A stretch of DNA of 64,000 bases, from assembly GCA_045545235.1 (NCBI GenBank), contig JAZQAN010000076.1, positions 1 through 64,000 on the forward strand, given 5' to 3'. A program made the translations under genes and the position numbers. The notes beneath the pieces were generated by a model. The model saw nothing but the letters and a program-made list of their open reading frames with translations. It was not told the origin of the DNA and made no database searches. This DNA comes from CAZNKU01 sp045545235 (GTDB lineage: Bacteria > Bacillota > Clostridia > Monoglobales > Firm-18). Below are positions 8,262-17,459 of the stretch, piece by piece; position 1 is the stretch's first letter, and the number at the start of each line of letters is the position of its first letter.

Positions 8262-8288
8262 ATTATACTTTTTTAAAATGCATGCCAA
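8262..8288 (-). promoter_or_regulatory. Candidate promoter of the helicase module
   Basis: On the minus strand TTGGCA (8288-8283) and a perfect TATAAT (8267-8262) are separated by a short 15-bp spacer. The -10 box is convincing; the -35 is less so. Confidence 0.45.
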
Positions 8289-8336
8289 ATATTTATGAGT
8301 TAAATAAAGTGCCGTTGTATATGGCTTTGCTTTTTG

Positions 8337-9185
8337 TTAATTCTGTATGGAATTTTTATACTTATATGGAGATACTCCAATTGATTTTTTGAATGTGCGT
8401 ATAAAGCTTGAACAGTCTCCAAAGCCTACGGAATAACTTGTTTCTGTTACGTTAAGTCCTTCTTTTAACAGCATAGTACTTTTATTTATTCTGTATTCTG
8501 TTAAATAGGTATATACAGATTTTTCTGTATCCTGTTTGAAAATTTTTGATAAATAAGTGGTGCTGCAACCTGCTTTTTTTGCAATTTCTTCAATAGTGAT
8601 TTTTTCGGAATAATGTTCGTTCATATACTTCATTGCAAAACGTGTGTAAGGGGTAAAGGATTTTATTGGTCTATTATCGCTTTGGGTATCGTATAATTGT
8701 GCGCATATTGAAAGTATTTGCATTATGTCGGTAATTATATGGAAATCCTCAACCTGATCTTTTTTTAAATTTTCTACTATATTTTCACTTATGCTGATTA
8801 TTTGGTCTTTGTGCTTTTCTGTACCTCTTATACAATTTATTCTGTTTGGGTTACCGGAATCGAAAAGCTTTTTAAGTGACGGATATATTAAGCTTAATTT
8901 ATTACATAAATCATTTGGGATTAAAAAATGAATATATCTGTACGTGCCTGAAACTAAAAATCTTCCAAAGTGTATTTCGTCAGGTGAATATAGAATAATA
9001 TCCCCTTTTTTTCCTGCCAGCATTTGCGCATTTAATACTCCAACCAGGCCGTCAGTAAGGTGAATAGTTATTTTGTAATCATTGTATCTTTGTATATGGT
9101 TATCGCCGGCTTCGTGTTCTACGTCATAATATTTTACTGTAATTTTTGAAATGTCTAAAAAATCAACATTTTTGTTTATTATCAT
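8337..9185 (-). CDS. AraC family regulator with cupin sensor domain
   Basis: A 282-residue AraC/XylS regulator. The N-terminal 90 residues look like the ligand-binding cupin (YKITIHLTDG, GDIILYSPDEIHFGR), and residues about 180-280 hold the two HTHs (ITIEEIAKKAGCSTTYLSKIF and VTETSYSVGFGDCSSFIRTF, outlined). It ends with the family signature GVSPYKYK. It is transcribed from a good promoter at 9283-9255 and divergent from the SLH operon starting at 9641, so it may regulate that operon. A GTGATTTTATG-type start context (AGGTGA before ATG 9185) supports the start. Confidence 0.88.
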   Translation of the reverse strand: MIINKNVDFLDISKITVKYYDVEHEAGDNHIQRYNDYKITIHLTDGLVGVLNAQMLAGKKGDIILYSPDEIHFGRFLVSGTYRYIHFLIPNDLCNKLSLIYPSLKKLFDSGNPNRINCIRGTEKHKDQIISISENIVENLKKDQVEDFHIITDIMQILSICAQLYDTQSDNRPIKSFTPYTRFAMKYMNEHYSEKITIEEIAKKAGCSTTYLSKIFKQDTEKSVYTYLTEYRINKSTMLLKEGLNVTETSYSVGFGDCSSFIRTFKKSIGVSPYKYKNSIQN

Positions 9186-9254
9186 AAAATCACCTATGTT
9201 GGTTTAATTGTATTTTTTTGGAAATTGTGCATAAAATTCATTAAATATAAAATA

Positions 9255-9283
9255 ATTCTAACATAAATATGTGGATGAGTCAA
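9255..9283 (-). promoter_or_regulatory. Promoter of the AraC gene ending at 8337
   Basis: On the minus strand TTGACT (9283-9278), 17 bp, TAGAAT (9260-9255), about 70 bp upstream of the start codon at 9185. Confidence 0.65.
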
Positions 9284-9640
9284 TATTTCAGTGTTGTTTT
9301 ATGACAGGATTTTCGTATTTTTGTTTTGTATAATACTATTATTTTTTTGTATATGTGGTAAAATTATATTGGTACTCGTTTCGTTATTGTGAAATGTACT
9401 TGAAAATGATACTTTATAATGTGTTTTAGTTACTGTATTATCGTAATTGTAAAGGTATAATATATTATGTTTGAGTATGTTTTTATATAGTGAGATATGG
9501 AATGAAGCCAACAGAAAATATAAAAAATAGTGTTTTTTATATAAATACATTTTTTAAAATCTATTCTATAATATATCATAGAATAATGGCATTGAATTTA
9601 TTTGTAATATAGTAAACATACGGAAAAAGGAGTGTATGAA
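9284..9640. other. Extremely AT-rich divergent intergenic region
   Basis: About 360 bp with no convincing gene lie between the divergent AraC gene and the SLH operon. Several TATAAT boxes occur (9415-9420, 9456-9461, 9567-9572), but none has a clear -35 partner. The only open frame (9299-9550, minus) encodes a Lys/Asn/Tyr/Ile-rich string with no ribosome site and is probably chance. The region must carry the operon promoter and its leader. Confidence 0.6.
9562..9585. promoter_or_regulatory. Inverted repeat over a TATAAT box
   Basis: Arms TATTCTAT (9562-9569) and ATAGAATA (9578-9585) enclose and overlap the TATAAT at 9567-9572, about 60-70 bp before the start of the SLH operon. It could be an operator covering the -10 element. 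Confidence 0.35.
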
Positions 9641-12247
9641 ATGATGAAAAGAATTTCAAAAATTATGTTGAGCATAGTGCTTATGTTGGTAATGTCTGTT
9701 TCTGCAGTATTTGCTGATATGAACAGCATTATGTTTGACCTGGAATCCCTTGGTGTTCTTTATGATATTGAGGACACAACCACAATGTATACTTACATGA
9801 CGAGAGGAGAATTTGCACAGCTTGTTGTAAATGCACTTGGGTACAATGAATCTGCAAAGGCTATGGAAAATGTAAGCTATTTTACAGATTGTGCAACAAG
9901 TCCTTATCTTGGTGCAATTAACCTTTTGTATGAGTTTAATATTATTTCCGGAGCAGGTGACGGCAAGTTTAACCCTGATGCATACCTTACATATCCGCAG
10001 GTTGGTAAGTTTATGGTAAATGCACTTGGTTATTCAAGCATTGTCCGCAACACTGACCTTAGCTCATATTACTACCTTGCAAGCACAATAGGTGTATATG
10101 ACAACACTAACTCTGCAGGTGAGTATGTGACACGCCGTGACGGGTTTATTATAATTGACAACAGTCTTGATGTAGACCTTATGACACAAAACTTCGGAAT
10201 GTTTGGTACAGGCAGCTTTGAGGTTGTTGAAGGTAATTCTCTAAAGTCATACCTTGCAACAGCACAGCATCACAGACTTACAAAGAAAAATGGTGTTGTA
10301 ACTGCAGACTGTGTAACATATCTTTACAACGGTATGGCTAAAAACAAAACAAATCTTATAGAAATAGACGGTGCGGTATACAAATGTAATTTTGATGTAC
10401 CTCGCGGTCTTGTTGGTGTTTCTGTAGATTTTTACGTTGAATATACAGATGGTGAAAACGGAGTAATAACAGCAATTAACCCGACAAAAGAAAACACAGT
10501 TGTGGAATTTGCTCTTGAAGATTTTAACGGAACATCTGACGGAGCAGTTAAATATCTTGTAAATGACAAGGATGTAAAGATAAAATATGACGGTTCTACA
10601 AAGATGGTTTACAACAACAGACGTGACCATTCTATCACTCCTGAAAGTATCGGAAACTTTAAAGACGGTACAGTACGTGCAATAGATAACAATGAAGACG
10701 AAATTTATGATGTAATTTACATAACCAGCTACACAGATGCAATAGTTGAAAAAGTATATACAGAAACAAAACAGGTTTTCTTTGCAAATAATCAGGTTGT
10801 ATACGGTGCAAGATATATTTCACTTGATGATGAAGATGTTATAGTAAGCATCGTTGACGGTGAGGGTAATGTGCTATCTCTTGAAAACATTGCAGAGGAT
10901 AACGTAATAAGTATTGCAAAGAGTAAGGACAACGAGGTTATAACTGTAGTTGTATCTGACAAAAAGGTAACAGGAACAATTAAGGTTATAGAAGATGAAT
11001 ATGTGACAATTGATACAGATGTGTATATGTGTGCAGAAGGTGTTACAACAGAAGTAGGCAAGCATGTTGATGCATATATCAATTTCAGAAATGAAATAGT
11101 ATACCTTGATGAAACTGTATCATATGACAACTATGCCTATGTATTAAATACGTCAGGTGCATCAAACAGTTTTAAGGACACAAAGGTTTCTCTTATTACA
11201 CCCGGTTATATAAGTGAAAAGAGCGAAAACTCATTTACAGAAGAGGGTGCATCTTCAACAAGTAAAAAACTTTTCTTCCGTAATGGCGGAAAGGAAATAT
11301 ATCCACTTGCTTCAAAGGTTGTTGTAAATGGAGAAAGATACAGTGATGCAGAGGCAGTAAAGCTTATTCTTAATAAAATTATTTCATACACAGTAAATGC
11401 AGACGGTAAAATATCAAAGGCAGATACAATTGACCCTTATGATAATGACGTGTATAAGACATATAACGAAAACGGCAAAGTATTTTCAAAGGGTTCAAAG
11501 GATGGTTTTGGTATAGATGACAGTAAGACAATGTCAATCTGTATTCCTGAGGATAAGGAGAATGCATCAGATGATGATTTGATGGTACCTGTAATGCTTC
11601 TTAATATGACAGAATATAAGATTAAAGCATACGATGTAGATGAAACATCAAGTATGGCAGGACTTGTAGTAGTAACAGAAAAGATGCAGGCAGGATTATC
11701 CGGTAACGTAACAACAGAAAGCCCTGTTGGTATAGTAAAGAAAGTATCAAGCAAGATAGAAAAAGATGAAGAAAAACTTGTGGTGAATATTCTTACAAAA
11801 GACGGAGAAAAAAATTACTTTGTATCAAATCTGATACCTAATCCAAATAGCTTTGCAACAATCGGAGCTGGAGATTTAATTGCGTATTCATTGGTAGAAG
11901 GTAATGATGAGCTTAACGGTTTTTCAATAATACAAGATGCAAACGGATTTAGCGGAAACTTCCTTGAACAGCCATATCAGCCAAACGAAGCGTGTCTTGG
12001 TGCAGTTGTTGATTTAAGATATGACTATGTATCAAGAACAAAGGTAAGATGGACAGACGGTATGAGAGTAAACTATGGTGGAGCAACTCAAGGCTATGAA
12101 GTATACAACACAGGTACACCGCCGATATTCCTTTTGGAAGGTAAAAACGAAATTAAAAAGCTTACATTTGACGAAATACAGATAGGTGATAAAGTATTTG
12201 TAAGTGCAAATCTTGGCGTAGTACGAGCAATAGTAGTAAGAAGATAG
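9641..12247 (+). CDS. Large secreted protein with N-terminal SLH domains
   Basis: An 868-residue exported protein. A signal peptide (to about residue 26, ending VFA) is followed by three S-layer-homology repeats within residues about 30-175, with TRGEFAQLVVNALGY, then GAGDGKFNPD and YPQVGKFMVNALGY as SLH cores. The remaining 690 residues are beta-rich, acidic and of unknown family, with repeated short barrel-like segments (for example GTIKVIEDEYVTIDTDVYMC). AAGGAG lies 8 nt before ATG 9641; the GTG at 9632 overlaps that site and was rejected. A paralogue of the same design lies at 40866-43565. It is the first gene of a three-gene surface operon. Likely a wall-bound structural or scaffold protein; no catalytic motif is seen. 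Confidence 0.8.
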   Translation: MMKRISKIMLSIVLMLVMSVSAVFADMNSIMFDLESLGVLYDIEDTTTMYTYMTRGEFAQLVVNALGYNESAKAMENVSYFTDCATSPYLGAINLLYEFNIISGAGDGKFNPDAYLTYPQVGKFMVNALGYSSIVRNTDLSSYYYLASTIGVYDNTNSAGEYVTRRDGFIIIDNSLDVDLMTQNFGMFGTGSFEVVEGNSLKSYLATAQHHRLTKKNGVVTADCVTYLYNGMAKNKTNLIEIDGAVYKCNFDVPRGLVGVSVDFYVEYTDGENGVITAINPTKENTVVEFALEDFNGTSDGAVKYLVNDKDVKIKYDGSTKMVYNNRRDHSITPESIGNFKDGTVRAIDNNEDEIYDVIYITSYTDAIVEKVYTETKQVFFANNQVVYGARYISLDDEDVIVSIVDGEGNVLSLENIAEDNVISIAKSKDNEVITVVVSDKKVTGTIKVIEDEYVTIDTDVYMCAEGVTTEVGKHVDAYINFRNEIVYLDETVSYDNYAYVLNTSGASNSFKDTKVSLITPGYISEKSENSFTEEGASSTSKKLFFRNGGKEIYPLASKVVVNGERYSDAEAVKLILNKIISYTVNADGKISKADTIDPYDNDVYKTYNENGKVFSKGSKDGFGIDDSKTMSICIPEDKENASDDDLMVPVMLLNMTEYKIKAYDVDETSSMAGLVVVTEKMQAGLSGNVTTESPVGIVKKVSSKIEKDEEKLVVNILTKDGEKNYFVSNLIPNPNSFATIGAGDLIAYSLVEGNDELNGFSIIQDANGFSGNFLEQPYQPNEACLGAVVDLRYDYVSRTKVRWTDGMRVNYGGATQGYEVYNTGTPPIFLLEGKNEIKKLTFDEIQIGDKVFVSANLGVVRAIVVRR

Positions 12248-12260
12248 GAGGAGTAAGGTT

Positions 12261-15200
12261 ATGAAGAGAATATTATCATTTATATTGGCAGTATGCCTTG
12301 TATTAACTTTGGCTCCTGTAGTAATATATGCGGCAGAGCCAACACTTGGCGAAGCAACATTGATTGCAGATTACATATTGGACAGTGAATTTTTATCAAG
12401 TGACTTCGGTAATTTGGTAGTAACTGATTTAACAACAGAAAATGATGCATTTAACGTATCAACCCCTGCAGAAGGAGGAATCAGAATTGAACGTAATGCC
12501 AATGCAGGTGCATCAAGTTCCCCTGTAGGAAAACTTGTATTCAATTTCGGTAAAGTGATTGATGCTGAAAAAGGTATATACCAGTTGGGACTTCAGGGTA
12601 CATATGCAATTGATTTGACATTTAAAGCAAAGATTACAAAGGCAACCGGAAAATCAGGTCGTACTGACTGTTATTTGACAGGAACTCTCAATAACGCCGC
12701 AGAAGACAAGCCGGGCAACTTCCGTATTAATCCTGACGGTAAAGTTCAAAAGGATAATTCGGGTACCAAATTTACATTTAAAAATAAATACACAGAAGAA
12801 TACAACACATACAGAGTTGTTGTAGATACAGTTAACGATAAGTTGTATGGATATGACTATATTGACGGCGAATTTGTGTATACAGGTGAAGATACATATG
12901 CATATGATTCAATAGCATCATTTGCTTTTGCTCCCCGTGACGCATTTCTGGCAGAAGGTGCTTATGTTCAGTTTAAGGATATAAAGGTATATGAAATTGA
13001 AGATAAAAGCAATGGTGATTACAAAAGTACATTTGTTGCTGATATGCCGGAAAGCTTTAACTACGTAAGCGGCGGTGTTGTGGATACAGCATCTGTTGTT
13101 GAAAACATTGCCTTCCCTGAAAGCTGGGCAGATTATACTCTTGAAAGCTCTGATACATCTGTGCTAAAAACAACCGGTAAGGTTAAGGGCGCAGAGGAAG
13201 ATAAGGAAGTTACATTGACTGTTACAGGAAACAGTGATGGAGTTTATTTCAGCAAGAAGTACAAATTTACTGTAAAAGCAGGAGTAAATGCAGGGGATGA
13301 ACCTGACGAACCGGAGGATTTGTTCCTTGGCGGTAAACTTTTGTTTGATTATGACCTGAACAAGGAATTTGCCGAAAGCGAGCTTGGTAAGCAGGTTGTT
13401 GTTGATAATTTCTACAAAACCGCTTTTGATTTTGACACTACATATACCGATGACGGTATTACTGTTAGTCAGAACGGTGATCCGGTATTTACAAATGAAA
13501 CTATGACATCAGGTAGCTCCGTAGATGCATTTGGCTTAAACCTTGCAAAACTTATGGAAAATGATACTGTTAACGGAAACAGACTTTATAAAACAGGTTT
13601 CAGCGGCAGATATGCTATGGAATTTACAATTAATGTTAACAGAAGCGAAAACTGGAAGGCAGGAACAAACGGTTCCAGCGGTCGTGCCGACTTGTACATC
13701 GGTAATGCTGCATCAACCTTTGAAGATGCCTATAACATAAACATACGTTTTTCTTACAAGAGTACAACTACCTTTAATGCAACAATGTCAGGTTCATCAT
13801 CAATCAGTATGGGTTCACTTACAGGAAATACAGATACAACAATAAGAGTTGTTGTAGATACTAACGAAGATAAGTTTTATATGTTTGTAAAAGAAGCAGA
13901 CGGAACCTACACAGAAAAGGGTGTTGCAGATTATCCTCTTGATTCTCTTACATATATGTGGTACAGAGTCCGTACTTTCTGTGAAAATGGCGACTCAATA
14001 ACCTTTAAAAACATTAAACTTTTTGAAATAAAAAAAGATGATGCAGCTATAGGTGAAGCGTATTATACCGCAACAACTGATACACTTCCAGATACATTCA
14101 AATATCTTGACGGAAGCGATGCTGTATTCAATAACATTGAAAAGTCAATAGCTATTCCTGAGGTATTTAATGTTTTGAATGTTGAAACATCCGATAAAAA
14201 ATTGTTGGCAACAAACGGAGTTGTACAAAGAAACAATTATGAGGATGAAAATGTAACTCTTAATGTGTCGGGTGATGACTTTGGTGTATATTTTAACAAG
14301 ATATATGACTTTGTAATCAAGGCAAGAGACGACATAAGAATTGAAGAAAAGGCAAAATATAATTATTCTTCAGATGATGCTGAATTTATAGATTCCGGTA
14401 ATAATCAGATAACACCAAATGGCTTTGAAATTGTTAATAATAAATTTGATAAAGGTACAACAGTTGGTCTTTTAAAGAGTAAAGCCTCTGAAAATACATA
14501 TATTTACGATTATAACGGTGCTTATGATTTTGAAATTGATTTGATTACGAATATCACAAGCGGAAAAGCATATGTTGCTGTTGGTAATTATAATGCCGAT
14601 ACAGGTTTGTTTGAGGCATTTGCTACAATGAATGTTACAAACGACGGAGTAAAGTATTCTAATTTGTATGATGATGTTTATATTACAGATGCTGCAGATG
14701 AATATAAGCTTAAATTCAGAATTGACACAATGGATAAGGCTTTGTGGGTATGGGCAAACGGAGCTACACCAACAGAAGCTGGTTATAGTTACGAAAGTGA
14801 TAAACCGCTTAATGCATACAGAGTGTATTTTGAAAATGCAGGCGAAAATGACAGTGTAATACTTAAAAATTCTGTATTTACACAGCTTATACCTTGTGAA
14901 AATGCAGATGTCACAAATGTTGTTAAGGTTGCAGATTCAATAATTGCAGATGACCTTGTAGGTGATGTTAACGATGCTTACGGCAATATAACATTGCCAA
15001 AGAAAAACGGCTACAATATTGAATGGTCAACTGATAATGCATTGGCTGACCTTGAAAATAAAAAGATTTACCGTTCAGATAGTGATGAAGCTATAGTTCT
15101 TACAGCTATTATATCTTCAAACACAAAACCTGAAATTAGGGTGAAAAAACATTTTTATCTTAAAGTAAAAGGTACATCTGATGTAACAGAGCTTGTTAAA

Positions 15201-17444
15201 GGTGCTTTGTCAAAAATTACTCCTGAATATGTGACTGACCAGAAACTTCTTGTTGCTGACCTTAAATTACCTTCAGTAACTGAAGAAGGGTATGCTGTTA
15301 CATGGGAATCACTTTCAAACGGTTATATATCAGATAAAGGCGTAATAAATAAAAATGTAAATATTGATAAAAATACAAATGTAACATTTAAAGTAACTGT
15401 TTCATTAAATAATGTTTCAGAGCATAAAAATATTACATTCAAGCTTGCAAAACGTGGTGCTGATGTAGTTCTTACACCTGCTGACATTACGGAAGCGGCA
15501 GAGGGAGTTGTTACATACAAGGCAACTGTATCAGGTAATGGTACAGCATACTTAAAGGACGACAACGGCAACAATATAATTGGTTTTAACGTAAGTAATT
15601 CAAAACTTTCAGTTGATTACAAAAATACTGACAATGCACAGTATGATGTTAACAGTACTTTTGAAATCGCAGTAGTTATGAATACAAAGGATATGCGTGC
15701 AAGCGTACTTGTTGACGGAAAGGTAGTTGTTGATTACGTACCATATCTTTCCGGTGCAGGCGGTTTTAAAAATGTTGTTGCAAACGGCATTACATTAGCA
15801 ACTGAAAAAGTTGTATTTGATGGTTATTCACTACTTGATTATAATTTAAAACTTTATAAACATCTTGATGCATTTGAAAATGTGTATGTTGCGCAAAATC
15901 GTACTTTGAAAACGGATGCAATTGCAGAAATTGATGTTAAATGGTCATCATCTGATGAAGATGTTATGACAAATAAGGGTATTTATAAGTATCCTTTGTC
16001 AATAAGATTTTTTGATATGACATTAACTATGACAACACAAAACGGCGAAATTTATTCAAAGCTTATAAACTGTGTTGCTTTGCCTGATGAAAGCAAAAAT
16101 CTTATGAAGGGGGATTCCTTGTCATCAGATCTTAAGGAAGATGCCGCAAACGGAAAATTCAAACTTTATGATGACGATCTTACATCATACCTTTCAGCTT
16201 ATGGTGTTGCAAGTAAAAATCATATTACAATAGACCTTGGTGCAAGTAAGGAAGTTAATCGTTTGTATTTCTTCCAGCCACAGGATAGCAGAAAAATAAA
16301 ATCTTGTGATATTTATCTGTCTGAAGACGGTGTAAACTTTAAAGGTCCTGTAGCTTCACCGGTATTTACGGATTTGGAAAGCTTCTATGCAGTATTTGAC
16401 TATCAGAATGCAAGATATATAAAAGTTACAAATATCGTTGCTGAAGGTAATGAGTTTGTTTTGTATGAACTAAAGGCATATCTTGATTATACATCTGATA
16501 ACAAGGCGGCATTTGATATTGAAGCACTTGAAATGCCAGGTGATTATAACCTTAAGGTAACATCAATCAACTTGCCTACAGTTGGCTCTGTTTACGGCTC
16601 AACACTTACATGGGCATCTACAAAGCCTGATGTAATTTCAACAAAGGGTACTGTTACAAAAGCGGATGTTGCAACAGAGGTTGTTCTTACAGTAACAGCA
16701 GAATTTGAAGGAAAAACAGCTACAAAAAACTTTACATATCTTGTACCTGCTGTTAAATCAGGTGGCTCCGGCGGCGGTGCAGGTGGCGGCGGTGGCGGAT
16801 ATGCAGGAAATATTTCCGGTATCAACGCCGGTGGTGCAGGTTTGGCTGCAACACCAACACAGCCTGAAGTTGAACTTGAAAAAGTTGAAAAACCTGTTGA
16901 AGACAAAGGTATATTCAAAGATACGTCAAAGGATGCATGGTATTATAATTATCTTACAGACCTTGTTGATAAGGGTATTGTAAACGGTTATGAAGACGGA
17001 AGCTTCAAACCGAACAATCAGGTTACAAGAGAAGAATTTTTGAAGATGCTTATTGAAGCAACAGGTACTGAAATTACTGATAAATCATATGAGTTTAAAG
17101 ATGTTAAAGCCGATGACTGGTATGCACCGTATGTATATACCGCAAAGGCTAATGGTATTGCAAACGGTATAAGCGATGCTGAATTTGGTGCAGGAATGTC
17201 TATATCTCGTCAGGATATGTGCGTTATGATTTATAATGTTACAGGTGTTAAGACAGACCTTACCGATAACAAGTTTACAGACCATAGTGCAATTTCAAAT
17301 TATGCATTCAATGCTGTTTATGCAATGAAGACAATTGGTTTAGTAGATGGCTACGAAAATGGTGAATTTAAACCAAGCGGCAAGCTTACAAGAGCGGAAG
17401 CAGTTAAAGTTATTTCTTTGGTTATTAAAATGCAGCAATTTTAA
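12261..17444 (+). CDS. Giant SLH protein with LamG/Ig/discoidin modules
   Basis: A 1727-residue exported protein. After a signal peptide (to about residue 25) come repeated units of a LamG/concanavalin-like domain plus a short bacterial Ig-like domain. The Ig repeats show the recurring W/ESSD-V-TKGxV pattern, for example near residues 300, 640, 920, 1020 and 1230. Residues about 1278-1420 match an F5/8 type C (discoidin) domain (HITIDLGASKEVNRLYFFQP), another Ig unit follows, then a Gly-rich linker near 1500-1520 and three SLH repeats at about 1550-1727. No catalytic motif is visible, so a carbohydrate-binding surface adhesin or scaffold is likely. AGGAGG precedes the ATG. It sits 13 bp after the previous gene. 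Confidence 0.82.
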   Translation: MKRILSFILAVCLVLTLAPVVIYAAEPTLGEATLIADYILDSEFLSSDFGNLVVTDLTTENDAFNVSTPAEGGIRIERNANAGASSSPVGKLVFNFGKVIDAEKGIYQLGLQGTYAIDLTFKAKITKATGKSGRTDCYLTGTLNNAAEDKPGNFRINPDGKVQKDNSGTKFTFKNKYTEEYNTYRVVVDTVNDKLYGYDYIDGEFVYTGEDTYAYDSIASFAFAPRDAFLAEGAYVQFKDIKVYEIEDKSNGDYKSTFVADMPESFNYVSGGVVDTASVVENIAFPESWADYTLESSDTSVLKTTGKVKGAEEDKEVTLTVTGNSDGVYFSKKYKFTVKAGVNAGDEPDEPEDLFLGGKLLFDYDLNKEFAESELGKQVVVDNFYKTAFDFDTTYTDDGITVSQNGDPVFTNETMTSGSSVDAFGLNLAKLMENDTVNGNRLYKTGFSGRYAMEFTINVNRSENWKAGTNGSSGRADLYIGNAASTFEDAYNINIRFSYKSTTTFNATMSGSSSISMGSLTGNTDTTIRVVVDTNEDKFYMFVKEADGTYTEKGVADYPLDSLTYMWYRVRTFCENGDSITFKNIKLFEIKKDDAAIGEAYYTATTDTLPDTFKYLDGSDAVFNNIEKSIAIPEVFNVLNVETSDKKLLATNGVVQRNNYEDENVTLNVSGDDFGVYFNKIYDFVIKARDDIRIEEKAKYNYSSDDAEFIDSGNNQITPNGFEIVNNKFDKGTTVGLLKSKASENTYIYDYNGAYDFEIDLITNITSGKAYVAVGNYNADTGLFEAFATMNVTNDGVKYSNLYDDVYITDAADEYKLKFRIDTMDKALWVWANGATPTEAGYSYESDKPLNAYRVYFENAGENDSVILKNSVFTQLIPCENADVTNVVKVADSIIADDLVGDVNDAYGNITLPKKNGYNIEWSTDNALADLENKKIYRSDSDEAIVLTAIISSNTKPEIRVKKHFYLKVKGTSDVTELVKGALSKITPEYVTDQKLLVADLKLPSVTEEGYAVTWESLSNGYISDKGVINKNVNIDKNTNVTFKVTVSLNNVSEHKNITFKLAKRGADVVLTPADITEAAEGVVTYKATVSGNGTAYLKDDNGNNIIGFNVSNSKLSVDYKNTDNAQYDVNSTFEIAVVMNTKDMRASVLVDGKVVVDYVPYLSGAGGFKNVVANGITLATEKVVFDGYSLLDYNLKLYKHLDAFENVYVAQNRTLKTDAIAEIDVKWSSSDEDVMTNKGIYKYPLSIRFFDMTLTMTTQNGEIYSKLINCVALPDESKNLMKGDSLSSDLKEDAANGKFKLYDDDLTSYLSAYGVASKNHITIDLGASKEVNRLYFFQPQDSRKIKSCDIYLSEDGVNFKGPVASPVFTDLESFYAVFDYQNARYIKVTNIVAEGNEFVLYELKAYLDYTSDNKAAFDIEALEMPGDYNLKVTSINLPTVGSVYGSTLTWASTKPDVISTKGTVTKADVATEVVLTVTAEFEGKTATKNFTYLVPAVKSGGSGGGAGGGGGGYAGNISGINAGGAGLAATPTQPEVELEKVEKPVEDKGIFKDTSKDAWYYNYLTDLVDKGIVNGYEDGSFKPNNQVTREEFLKMLIEATGTEITDKSYEFKDVKADDWYAPYVYTAKANGIANGISDAEFGAGMSISRQDMCVMIYNVTGVKTDLTDNKFTDHSAISNYAFNAVYAMKTIGLVDGYENGEFKPSGKLTRAEAVKVISLVIKMQQF

Positions 17445-17459
17445 GAAAGGAGACTGAAT

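Noticed and set aside
9299..9550. An 83-codon minus-strand open frame in the AT-rich region
   Set aside because: Composition is what random A/T-rich DNA gives, no ribosome site precedes it and no motif or signal peptide is convincing.
16740..16830. GC-rich simple repeat
   Set aside because: It only encodes the Gly-rich linker before the SLH block; similar linkers at about 20556-20640 and 40168-40208 have the same explanation.
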